A stretch of DNA of 7,053 nt from assembly GCA_900556015.1 (NCBI GenBank), contig USNH01000042.1, positions 1 to 7,053 on the forward strand, in the 5' to 3' direction. Position numbers and translations under genes: made by a program. The notes beneath the pieces are model-generated. The model had not been told where the DNA came from and did no database searches. It worked only from the letters and a program-made list of their open reading frames with translations. Source of the DNA: an uncultured Eubacteriales bacterium (GTDB lineage: Bacteria > Bacillota_A > Clostridia > Oscillospirales > Oscillospiraceae). Shown here one piece after another: positions 1 through 7,053 of this stretch. The number at the start of each line of letters is the position of its first letter. The first letter of the stretch is position 1.

Positions 1-153
1 GTCACCGTTTCGGTGTCGCTGGGCGCAGGCGGGTACAAGAAGATACTGGACACAGGGAAAGAGTATTCCACGCTGGAGGCGGCTTACGACGCCTATCTCG
101 TGGCCTTGAACAGCCCCAAGTATGATGCGCTCCGCAAGACAGCGCAGGAATAA
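1..153 (+). CDS. C-terminal fragment of an unrecognised protein
   Basis: Frame 1 is open from the window edge to a TAA at 151-153 and gives the last 50 residues of a protein whose start lies outside the window. The fragment looks soluble: it has a short beta/Gly-rich start (SVSLGAGGYKK), then a charged, Tyr-rich stretch that could be helical and ends in RKTAQE. There is no membrane segment, cysteine motif or family signature that I recognise. It does not resemble the C-terminus of SpoVAC, the integral membrane protein often found upstream of spoVAD. Codon use is GC-rich like the following genes. An intrinsic terminator begins 34 bases after the stop, so this gene ends its own transcription unit. 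I am fairly sure it is coding because of codon use and the terminator placement, but I assign no function. Confidence 0.6.
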   Translation, partial: VTVSVSLGAGGYKKILDTGKEYSTLEAAYDAYLVALNSPKYDALRKTAQE

Positions 154-186
154 CGGCATTATTTCAGGCTGTCGAAAAAGCCTTGA

Positions 187-217
187 GAAAGACACACGCA
201 GGGGTGTCTTTCTTTTT
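187..217 (+). terminator. Intrinsic terminator after the upstream gene
   Basis: A perfect 9-bp stem is formed by GAAAGACAC (187-195) and GTGTCTTTC (204-212), with an 8-base loop and a run of five T (213-217). This is the classical rho-independent form on the plus strand. It lies between the stop at 153 and the spoVAD start at 278, which argues that spoVAD is not co-transcribed with the gene to its left. Confidence 0.85.
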
Positions 218-247
218 GCATATCGGATGACGCTTCGGGACATGATA
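217..247 (+). promoter_or_regulatory. Putative sigma-G forespore promoter for spoVAD-spoVAE
   Basis: TGCATA (217-222) and CATGATA (241-247) are separated by 18 bases. The -35 box fits the published sigma-G pattern (G-H-A-T-R) at every position, and the -10 fits CATnnTA with one non-preferred base (G at the fourth position). spoVA operons are known sigma-G targets in Bacillus, so location and pattern agree. The first base of the -35 is the last T of the terminator tail, so the two elements abut. The call rests on pattern and context only; there are no expression data. Confidence 0.6.
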
Positions 248-277
248 GGAAAAAATCATGGGACGAGGTGCGCGGAT

Positions 278-1300
278 ATGCAGGTGAGACGACTGGGACG
301 GCAGACGGTGACCTTCGGCGACCCGGTGGGCGTGGTGAGCTGGGCCAGCGTGGTGGGCCGCATGGAGGGCAGCGGCCCGCTGGGCGGCAGCTTTGACCTA
401 GTGAACGAGGATTCCTTCTTCGGCCAGGCCACCTGGGAGCAGGCGGAGGCCCGGATGCAGGCGGAGGCACTGGAGCTGGCGCTGCAAAAGGGCGGACTGA
501 CGGCGGAGGACGTGGACTGCGTGTTCGCCGGCGATCTGCTGAACCAGAACATCGGGGCGACCTTCGGATTGCGGGATTACGGCATCCCGTTCTACGGCGT
601 GTACGGCGCGTGCTCCACCATGGGCGAGAGCTTGTCGCTGGCGTCCATGGCGGTGGCCGGGGGCTTTGCCGCCATGGCGGCGGCCCAGGCGTCCTCCCAC
701 TTCTGCACCGCCGAGCGGCAGTACCGCACGCCGCTGCCCTACGGCAGTCAGCGCTCCCCCACCGCCCAGTGGACGGCCACGGCGGCGGGGTGCTGCATCG
801 TGGGGCGGGCATCGGAAGGGCCATACGTGACCCACATCACCCGGGGACGCATCATCGACCTGGGTGTGACGGACATGACCAACATGGGCGCGGCCATGGC
901 GCCCGCCGCCTGCGACACATTACAGGCGCTGTTCCGGGAGACGAACACCACACCCCGGGACTATGACCTGATCCTCACCGGCGACCTGGGGGCGGTGGGC
1001 CACGACATCGTGGTGGAGCTGTTCCGCCGGGAGGGCGTGGAGCTGGCACACTACACGGACTGCGGGCTGCTGCTCTATGACCGAAAGGCACAGGATATGC
1101 ACGCCGGGGGCAGCGGCTGCGGCTGCTCGGCGGCGGTGCTGAACGGCTTTCTGCTGGGCGGTCTGCGGCAGAGGCGGTGGAAGCGGGTCATATTCGCGCC
1201 CACCGGGGCGCTGCTCAGTCCCACCAGCTCGTTTCAGGGGGAGAGCATCCCCGGCATCTGCCACGCGGTGGTGCTGACATCGGATAAGGAGAACGCATGA
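278..1300 (+). CDS. spoVAD: Stage V sporulation protein AD (SpoVAD), DPA-binding channel component
   Basis: The 340-residue product matches SpoVAD, the soluble, thiolase-fold member of the SpoVA complex. In Bacillus SpoVAD binds dipicolinic acid (DPA) and is needed for DPA uptake into the forespore and release at germination. Recognisable blocks are GDLLNQN (85-91), the thiolase-type cysteine loop YGACSTMGE with Cys112 (109-117), TPLPYGSQRSPTAQWT (151-166), LTGDLGAVGHD (233-243), and the glycine/cysteine loop GGSGCGCSA (277-285) near the end. The length agrees with the roughly 338 residues usual for the family. I chose ATG 278 because a GAGGTG ribosome site (264-269) lies 8 bases upstream and the protein then begins like the family. 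In-frame ATGs at 122 and 242 would add non-homologous residues, and 122 would overlap the previous gene and the terminator. The stop overlaps the spoVAE start by four bases (ATGA), which points to translational coupling. Confidence 0.95.
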   Translation: MQVRRLGRQTVTFGDPVGVVSWASVVGRMEGSGPLGGSFDLVNEDSFFGQATWEQAEARMQAEALELALQKGGLTAEDVDCVFAGDLLNQNIGATFGLRDYGIPFYGVYGACSTMGESLSLASMAVAGGFAAMAAAQASSHFCTAERQYRTPLPYGSQRSPTAQWTATAAGCCIVGRASEGPYVTHITRGRIIDLGVTDMTNMGAAMAPAACDTLQALFRETNTTPRDYDLILTGDLGAVGHDIVVELFRREGVELAHYTDCGLLLYDRKAQDMHAGGSGCGCSAAVLNGFLLGGLRQRRWKRVIFAPTGALLSPTSSFQGESIPGICHAVVLTSDKENA

Positions 1301-1662
1301 TGGAATATCTCAACGCATTTCTCTGCGGCGGGCTGCTGTGCGCCGTGGGACAGATCATTCTGGACAAAACGGCCCTGACGCCGGGCCGCATCCTCACCGG
1401 CTACGTGGTGACGGGGGTACTTTTGCAGGCGGTGGGCGTGTACCAATATATCGCCGACTGGGGCGGCGCGGGCGCGACCGTGCCGCTGACGGGCTTCGGC
1501 TATTCACTGGCCAGGGGCGTGGCCAAGGCGGTGGCGGAAAAAGGGGCGCTGGGCATCCTCACCGGCGGGCTGACGGCCACCGCCGGCGGCATCGCCGCGG
1601 CGGCGGTGTTCTCCCTGCTGGCGGCAGCGGTGTGCAGGCCGTCGGACAAGCGGAAACGGTAA
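1297..1662 (+). CDS. spoVAE: Stage V sporulation protein AE (SpoVAE/SpoVAEB)
   Basis: This encodes a 121-residue hydrophobic protein of the SpoVAE family, a membrane component of the DPA channel in the spore inner membrane. Family hallmarks are [15 protein letters not shown] (11-25), the TPGRIL turn (28-33), [14 protein letters not shown] (59-72), and [11 protein letters not shown] followed by a Gly/Ala-rich segment (81-100). Likely membrane segments are about 8-22, 32-52 and 88-112, and the tail is basic (KRKR). The length matches the small SpoVAE paralogue (SpoVAEB). The start ATG overlaps the spoVAD stop and has AAGGAG at 1286-1291, five bases upstream; the following ATG at 1300 is a possible alternative. 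It should be co-transcribed with spoVAD from the sigma-G-like promoter. spoVAC, the usual third core gene, is not present in the window. Confidence 0.93.
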   Translation: MMEYLNAFLCGGLLCAVGQIILDKTALTPGRILTGYVVTGVLLQAVGVYQYIADWGGAGATVPLTGFGYSLARGVAKAVAEKGALGILTGGLTATAGGIAAAAVFSLLAAAVCRPSDKRKR

Positions 1663-1680
1663 AAGCTCCCTAACTGCCTC

Positions 1681-1709
1681 TTGCATTTTGCGGAAACGGG
1701 TGGTACACT
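1681..1709 (+). promoter_or_regulatory. Putative sigma-A promoter of copA
   Basis: TTGCAT (1681-1686) and TACACT (1704-1709) have an exact 17-base spacer and lie in the 85-base gap between spoVAE and copA. This would uncouple copper export from the forespore-specific operon upstream. I looked for a CopY box (TACAnnTGTA), a CueR-type dyad and a CsoR-type G/C-tract dyad around it and saw none convincing, and no regulator gene is adjacent. Confidence 0.5.
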
Positions 1710-1747
1710 GGCGGCATAAAGCTACTATTCCCACAGGAAGTGATACC

Positions 1748-4237
1748 ATGACGGAAAAATTTGTCATCACCGGCATGACCTGCGCCGCCTGCGCCGCCCA
1801 CGTGGAAAAGGCAGCCAACAGCGTGCCCGGCGTGGAGAACGCGGCGGTGAACCTGATGCTGGGCACGCTGGTGTGCGACCACGGCCCGGAGGTGGACAGC
1901 AGCGCCATCGTGGCCGCCGTGACGGCGGCGGGCTACGGCGCTGCGCCGGAGAGCGAGGCCCGGCGGGACATCCGCAAGGAGCAGGACGCGGCGGCCAAAG
2001 CCATGGGCAAACGGCTGCTGTGGTCGGTGGTCTGCCTCGTGCCCCTGTTCTATCTGAGCATGGGTCACATGATGGGTCTGCCCGTGCCGGCCTTCATGCA
2101 CCATCAGCCGCTGCTGGCGGCCTTCGTGCTGCTGGCGCTGACCGTGCCCATCCTGATCCTGAACCGCAGCTATTTCACCGTGGGCTTTTCCCGTCTGTTC
2201 CAGGGCAGCCCCAACATGGACTCCCTGGTGGCGCTGGGCGCGGCGGCGGGCCTTGTTTACAGTCTGATCGAGATGGTGCTGCTAGCTATGGGCCGGGTGG
2301 AGGGGATGCCCGACCTGTACTTTGAGTCGGCGGGCATGATTTTGGCGCTGGTGACGGTGGGCAAGTATCTGGAGGAACGCTCCAAGGGCAAGACCACCGG
2401 CGCGATCACGGCACTGCTGGCCCTCGCCCCCACCTCCGCCGTGGTGCGGCGGGACGGGCAGGAGCTCACCGTCCCCACGGAGGACATCCGGGTGGGCGAA
2501 ACGGTGATCGTGCGGCAGGGCGGGCGTATCCCCGTGGACGGCACGGTGCTCAAGGGCGGCGGCACGGTGGACGAGTCGGCCCTTACCGGCGAGAGTATGC
2601 CGGTGGAGAAGGCCGAGGGCGACAAGGCCGCCTCCGCCACCATCCTCACCGGCGGCTATCTGGAGCTGCGGGCCGACCGGGTGGGCAGCGACACCACGCT
2701 GGCCCAGATCATTCAGCTGATGGAGCAGGCGGCCAGCGGCAAAGCGCCCATCAGCCGGTTGGCGGATAAGATCAGCGCCGTGTTCGTGCCGGTGGTCATC
2801 TCCATCGCCGTGCTGGCGGCGGCGCTGTGGGCCATTGTGGGCGGCATGGGCGTGCGGTTCTGCCTGAGCATCGGCATCGCCGTGCTGGTCATCTCCTGCC
2901 CCTGCGCGCTGGGCCTGGCCACGCCGGTGGCCATCACCGTGGCCACGGGCAAGGCGGCGGAAAAGGGCGTTCTCGTCAAGTCCGCCGCCAGCCTGGAGCT
3001 GGTGGGCCGCATCGACACCGTGGTACTGGACAAGACCGGCACGGTGACGGAGGGCAAGCCCCAGGTGACAGATCTGCTGTGCGCTCCCGGTGTGGACGAG
3101 GACACGCTGCTGACGGCGGCAGCATCGCTGGAAAAGATGTCGGAGCACCCGCTGGCGGGAGCGATCGTGGCGGAGGCGGAGCAGCGGAGGCTGACGCTGC
3201 GCCCGGTGACGGACTTCACCGCCGTGGCCGGAGGCGGCGTTACCGCCAAGGCCGAGGGCGTGACCGTGTGCGCCGGCAACGCCGGGTACATGGCCGCCGT
3301 GTCGGTGGATGTGTCCGCCGTTGCGGCCCAGGCCGAGGCGCTGGCGGCGGACGGCAAGACGCCGCTGTATATCGCCGCCGGCGGGCGGCTGCTGGGCGTG
3401 ATCGCCGTGGCGGACGTGGTGAAGCCCGACAGCGCGGCGGCCATCGCCGCCCTGCGGCAAAACGGCTGCCAGGTGGTGCTGCTCACCGGCGACAACCGCC
3501 GCACGGCGGAGGCCATCGCCCGTCAGGTAGGGGTGGACCGGGTCATCGCCCAGGTGCTGCCCCAGGACAAGGCCAAGTGCGTGGCCGACCTGCAGAAGGA
3601 GGGCCGCAAGGTCGCCATGGTGGGCGACGGCATCAACGACGCCCCGGCGCTGGTGACGGCGGACGTGGGCCTGGCCATCGGCGCGGGCACAGACGTGGCC
3701 ATCGAGTCGGCAGACATCGTGCTGATGCGGAGCAGTCTCATGGACATTGTGGACGCCATGGAGCTGTCACGGGCCACGCTGCGGAACATCCGGCAGAACC
3801 TGTTTTGGGCGTTTTTCTACAACACCGTGGGCATCCCGGTGGCGGCGGGCGTGCTGTACCCTGCCTTCGGCATCACCCTGAACCCCATGATCGCGGCGGC
3901 GGCCATGAGCCTCAGCTCTGTATGCGTGGTGTCCAACGCGCTGCGCCTGCGGGGCTGGAAGGGCCGCCAGGCGGTTGCAAAACCGGCGGAGACGGTGTAT
4001 GATACGGACAACAACGAAAAGGAGGCGGCGGATATGGCTGCAAAGACCATTACCATCAAGGGCATGATGTGCGCCCACTGCGTGGCCCACGTGGAGAAGG
4101 CGCTGACGGCGCTGGAGGGCGAAACGGCCAAGGTAGACCTGGCCAGCGGCACGGCGGTGGTCACCGGCCCGGCCAGCGACGAGGCGCTGACCAAGGCTGT
4201 GACCGACGCAGGCTACGAGGTCGTAGACATCAAGTGA
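1748..4237 (+). CDS. copA: Copper-exporting P1B-type ATPase CopA with N- and C-terminal HMA domains
   Basis: This is an 829-residue Cu+-translocating ATPase of the inner membrane, which uses ATP to export cytosolic copper. Domains in order: an N-terminal HMA domain with GMTCAAC (Cys12, Cys15); four membrane helices (about 90-108, 121-138, 159-180, 192-206); an actuator domain with TGES (280-283); the transport helix with CPC (384-386); a phosphorylation domain with DKTGT (Asp428); an HP motif (His467) and TGDN (580-583); GDGIND (626-631); and the last two helices with YN (691-692) and MSLSS (720-724). CPC plus YN plus MxxSS is the signature of Cu+-specific P1B-1 pumps. After a polar linker, a second HMA domain follows with GMMCAHC (Cys775, Cys778). 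The start at ATG 1748 has AGGAAG at 1735-1740, seven bases upstream; an upstream extension to 1688 would cover the promoter. One HMA at each end is unusual compared with the common one or two N-terminal copies. A terminator follows directly. Confidence 0.97.
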   Translation: MTEKFVITGMTCAACAAHVEKAANSVPGVENAAVNLMLGTLVCDHGPEVDSSAIVAAVTAAGYGAAPESEARRDIRKEQDAAAKAMGKRLLWSVVCLVPLFYLSMGHMMGLPVPAFMHHQPLLAAFVLLALTVPILILNRSYFTVGFSRLFQGSPNMDSLVALGAAAGLVYSLIEMVLLAMGRVEGMPDLYFESAGMILALVTVGKYLEERSKGKTTGAITALLALAPTSAVVRRDGQELTVPTEDIRVGETVIVRQGGRIPVDGTVLKGGGTVDESALTGESMPVEKAEGDKAASATILTGGYLELRADRVGSDTTLAQIIQLMEQAASGKAPISRLADKISAVFVPVVISIAVLAAALWAIVGGMGVRFCLSIGIAVLVISCPCALGLATPVAITVATGKAAEKGVLVKSAASLELVGRIDTVVLDKTGTVTEGKPQVTDLLCAPGVDEDTLLTAAASLEKMSEHPLAGAIVAEAEQRRLTLRPVTDFTAVAGGGVTAKAEGVTVCAGNAGYMAAVSVDVSAVAAQAEALAADGKTPLYIAAGGRLLGVIAVADVVKPDSAAAIAALRQNGCQVVLLTGDNRRTAEAIARQVGVDRVIAQVLPQDKAKCVADLQKEGRKVAMVGDGINDAPALVTADVGLAIGAGTDVAIESADIVLMRSSLMDIVDAMELSRATLRNIRQNLFWAFFYNTVGIPVAAGVLYPAFGITLNPMIAAAAMSLSSVCVVSNALRLRGWKGRQAVAKPAETVYDTDNNEKEAADMAAKTITIKGMMCAHCVAHVEKALTALEGETAKVDLASGTAVVTGPASDEALTKAVTDAGYEVVDIK
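4034..4237 (+). CDS. copZ: Possible internal CopZ-like copper chaperone, in frame within copA
   Basis: Within copA, in the same frame, an ATG at 4034 is preceded by AAAAGGAGG (4017-4025) with an 8-base gap, as good a ribosome site as any in the window. Starting there gives a 67-residue protein that is exactly one HMA domain: beta strand TITIKG, the metal loop GMMCAHC (Cys13 and Cys16), helix [10 protein letters not shown], and the ending AGYEVVDIK. Free CopZ chaperones are typically just under 70 residues, so both ends fit. CopZ carries Cu+ to CopA in the cytosol. The sequence therefore supports either a dual product (full CopA plus free CopZ by internal initiation) or a remnant of a former copA-copZ pair that fused by loss of the copA stop. 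The signals are visible directly; use of the start is inference. Confidence 0.5.
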   Translation: MAAKTITIKGMMCAHCVAHVEKALTALEGETAKVDLASGTAVVTGPASDEALTKAVTDAGYEVVDIK

Positions 4238-4243
4238 ACAAGC

Positions 4244-4283
4244 GAAAAAACCAGGGCCGCCATCCGGCGGCCCTGGTTTTTTC
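4244..4283. terminator. Bidirectional intrinsic terminator between copA and azlD
   Basis: CCAGGGCCGCC (4251-4261) pairs perfectly with GGCGGCCCTGG (4266-4276) around a 4-base loop. The stem extends through six A-T pairs (4245-4250 with 4277-4282) and one G-C pair to 18 bp. The flanking A-run and T-run give a U-tract in both directions, suited to the two convergent genes, whose stops lie 6 and 35 bases away. Confidence 0.92.
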
Positions 4284-4318
4284 TATTCTATACCGTGCGT
4301 CCCCCACCCGGCGCTCCG

Positions 4319-4654
4319 TCAGGCGAACACCACCTGCACCAGCACCATATACACCGCCGTGCCCGCCAGGATGGACAGCAGCGTGCTCCGCCGCCACAGA
4401 TGCAGCAGCGCCGTCACCGCCACGGCGATGGCCTCCGGCAGGCCGTGGCTGCCGGACAGGATGTCCACGCTCCGCAGACTGTATACCACCAGCAGACCCA
4501 TCATGGCAGGCGGCAGCAGACGGCCCAGGTCCTCTATCACCTTTGGCAGTTTCTTCCCGTCGGCGAACAGCAGAAACGGTGTCCACCGTGTGATCTGCGT
4601 GGCCAGCGCCACCATCAGCACGATGATGAGGGACTGTATCGTATCTAAGCGCAT
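4319..4654 (-). CDS. azlD: AzlD family small subunit of a branched-chain amino acid exporter
   Basis: This encodes a 111-residue membrane protein of the AzlD family, the small partner of AzlC (the pair is called YgaH/YgaZ in E. coli). Together they export branched-chain amino acids across the cell membrane. Features seen are a first helix (about 8-26) followed by TRWTPFLLF (22-30), a typical AzlD block; a polar KKLPKVIEDLGRLLPPAM stretch leading into helix two (about 46-62); YSLRSVD (58-64); and two further hydrophobic helices (about 72-88 and 91-109). Length is normal for the family. I chose the ATG at 4654 because AGGAGG (4665-4660 on the minus strand) lies five bases upstream; the longer frame would only read azlC DNA in another phase. 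The start overlaps the end of azlC by 10 bases, so the two are translationally coupled. Confidence 0.92.
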   Translation of the reverse strand: MRLDTIQSLIIVLMVALATQITRWTPFLLFADGKKLPKVIEDLGRLLPPAMMGLLVVYSLRSVDILSGSHGLPEAIAVAVTALLHLWRRSTLLSILAGTAVYMVLVQVVFA

Positions 4655-5337
4655 AGCTTCCTCCTTCCCAGCAGCAGCACGGCCATGGTCAGCACCATGG
4701 CGGGAATGACCATGCTGTCCGCGCCGAAAGCGGCCAGCGCCGCCACGGAGCACGCCAGCCCGATCCCGCCGCTGGCCCGGTTCTCCCGCTTCGTCACCTG
4801 CTCGATGAACAGCACCACGAACAGCGCCGTCAGGGCGAAGTCGATGCCGGTGGTATCAAAGGTCAGCAGGCTGCCCGCCAGGCCGCCCACCATGGAAAAC
4901 ACCACCCAGTACAGCCAGGTGAGGAAGCTCATGGCGAAGTAAAACAGCGGCGGGTCGATGTCCTCCGGCGGCTCTACGGAGGAGGACAGGGAGAAGTTCT
5001 CATCGCTGAGGGTGTAGATGAGGAAAAACTTCAGCCGCCCCGCGCCCCGGTATTTGGGCAGCAGGGCCAAAGAGAAGAACAGATGCCGTGCGTTGACCAT
5101 CAGACTCAGCAAAAACGCCTGCGCCGGGTCGAACACGGAGGTCAGCAGCGTGATGGCCACGTACTGCATACTGCCGCAGAAGGCAAAGGCGCTGACGAAG
5201 CCGCTCCACAGGAAATTGTAGCCCTTGGAGGCCATGAGCACGCCGTAGGCCAGCCCCACCGCCAGATACCCGGTCATGATGGGTATGGTGTGGGGAAACG
5301 CGGCGCGCACGGCGGCGGACAGCTTGGTTTGTTTCAC
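4645..5337 (-). CDS. azlC: AzlC family large subunit of a branched-chain amino acid exporter
   Basis: This encodes a 230-residue polytopic membrane protein of the AzlC/YgaZ family, the large subunit of the branched-chain amino acid efflux pair (in Bacillus AzlCD was found through 4-azaleucine resistance). Family blocks are AFPHTIPIMTGYLAVGLAYG (13-32), the FCGSMQYVAITLL segment (53-65), NARHLFFSLAL (82-92), the LSDENFSL loop (110-117, usually TDE in relatives) and GIDFALTALFVVLFIEQ (164-180). Two more hydrophobic stretches lie at about 190-210 and 208-224, before a basic end. The start is GTG at 5337, with GGGAAG (5350-5345) seven bases upstream; no in-frame ATG lies close, and the ATG at 5342 is in another frame. 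It is the first gene of an azlC-azlD operon that runs toward copA and ends at the shared terminator. Substrate specificity is inferred from the family only. Confidence 0.93.
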   Translation of the reverse strand: MKQTKLSAAVRAAFPHTIPIMTGYLAVGLAYGVLMASKGYNFLWSGFVSAFAFCGSMQYVAITLLTSVFDPAQAFLLSLMVNARHLFFSLALLPKYRGAGRLKFFLIYTLSDENFSLSSSVEPPEDIDPPLFYFAMSFLTWLYWVVFSMVGGLAGSLLTFDTTGIDFALTALFVVLFIEQVTKRENRASGGIGLACSVAALAAFGADSMVIPAMVLTMAVLLLGRRKLCA

Positions 5338-5367
5338 AGCATCACTTCCCGTAAATGAGTTGGCGCT

Positions 5368-5396
5368 ATTATATCCGAAAACTCTTTGCTTCGCAA
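5368..5396 (-). promoter_or_regulatory. Putative sigma-A promoter of azlC-azlD
   Basis: Read on the minus strand, TTGCGA (5396-5391) and a perfect TATAAT (5373-5368) are separated by 17 bases. The -10 lies about 30 bases upstream of the azlC start codon, leaving a short leader. I see no attenuator or clear operator in this leader. Confidence 0.65.
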
Positions 5397-5399
5397 TAC

Positions 5400-5428
5400 T
5401 GGAAAATACGGAAAGAATAGGCTATAAT
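5400..5428 (+). promoter_or_regulatory. Putative sigma-A promoter of the gene at 5470
   Basis: TGGAAA (5400-5405) and a perfect TATAAT (5423-5428) are separated by 17 bases. The -10 lies about 41 bases before the ATG at 5470, and the mRNA would carry AAGGAG (5454-5459) ten bases before the start. It is divergent from the azlC promoter, with the two -35 boxes only three bases apart, so the polymerases would compete or share a regulator. Confidence 0.65.
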
Positions 5429-5430
5429 AG

Positions 5431-7053
<1,623 letters not shown>

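Noticed and set aside
122..277. Longer N-terminus of SpoVAD starting at ATG 122 or ATG 242
   Set aside because: The extension overlaps the previous gene, reads through the terminator hairpin, is not SpoVAD-like, and the ribosome site GAGGTG fits ATG 278, which gives the normal family length.
1650..1699. Direct repeat GCGGAAACGG at 1650-1659 and 1690-1699 before copA
   Set aside because: It is ten bases, one copy is inside the spoVAE coding end, and there is no dyad; chance is the best explanation in GC-rich DNA.
2282..3460. A 392-codon open frame antisense to copA
   Set aside because: Its protein is His/Gly/Arg-rich low-complexity sequence typical of the shadow of a GC-rich gene, and the sense strand has every CopA motif.
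2827..4002. A 391-codon open frame in another plus-strand phase of copA
   Set aside because: The translation is Gly/Arg/His repeat-like and has no domain; it is a GC-bias shadow of copA.

Overview
Most of this window (about 1-5600) is GC-rich DNA that looks like an endospore-forming, anaerobic gut-type Firmicute of the Oscillospiraceae/Ruminococcaceae kind. The reasons are spoVAD-spoVAE sporulation genes, a Firmicute-style CopA, AGGAGG-type ribosome binding sites, intrinsic terminators and a strong bias to G/C third codon positions (45 of 60 bases G+C in 3601-3660). This is inference from gene content and composition, not a species call.

Layout. Positions 1-153 hold the last 50 codons of an unrecognised plus-strand gene, closed by an intrinsic terminator (187-217). 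A sigma-G-like promoter (217-247) sits directly on the end of that terminator and would drive spoVAD (278-1300) and spoVAE (1297-1662). These two encode parts of the channel that moves dipicolinic acid in spores. A promoter at 1681-1709 precedes copA (1748-4237), a Cu+-exporting P1B-type ATPase with one heavy-metal-binding (HMA) domain at each end. The C-terminal HMA has its own strong Shine-Dalgarno and ATG at 4034, so a free 67-residue CopZ-like chaperone could be made from the same gene. A symmetrical, probably bidirectional terminator (4244-4283) separates copA from the convergent minus-strand pair azlC-azlD (5337-4319), a two-subunit branched-chain amino acid exporter. A divergent promoter region (5338-5469) follows.

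The last 1.6 kb is anomalous. One uninterrupted plus-strand frame runs from 5470 to the window edge, but its protein is a mosaic. It has a CxxC/CxC zinc-ribbon-like head (about 41-56 residues), then a large block of F1-ATP synthase beta subunit lacking its normal N-terminus, and then, just where the beta C-terminus should follow, about 79 residues unrelated to AtpD. Base composition falls in steps (31 of 60 G+C in 6241-6300, 47 of 120 in 6901-7020) and codon choice changes near 6690-6733. The simplest reading is that the right end joins pieces of two to four genomes or loci at short conserved stretches, i.e. an assembly chimera. A natural fusion is less likely. The well-supported native part is therefore about 1-5590.

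The genes form independent units (spore DPA channel, copper efflux, amino acid efflux) rather than one pathway. I see no mobile element, CRISPR array, tRNA or rRNA. The most interesting biology is the copA/copZ gene-within-gene. The most important caution is the mosaic at the right end.
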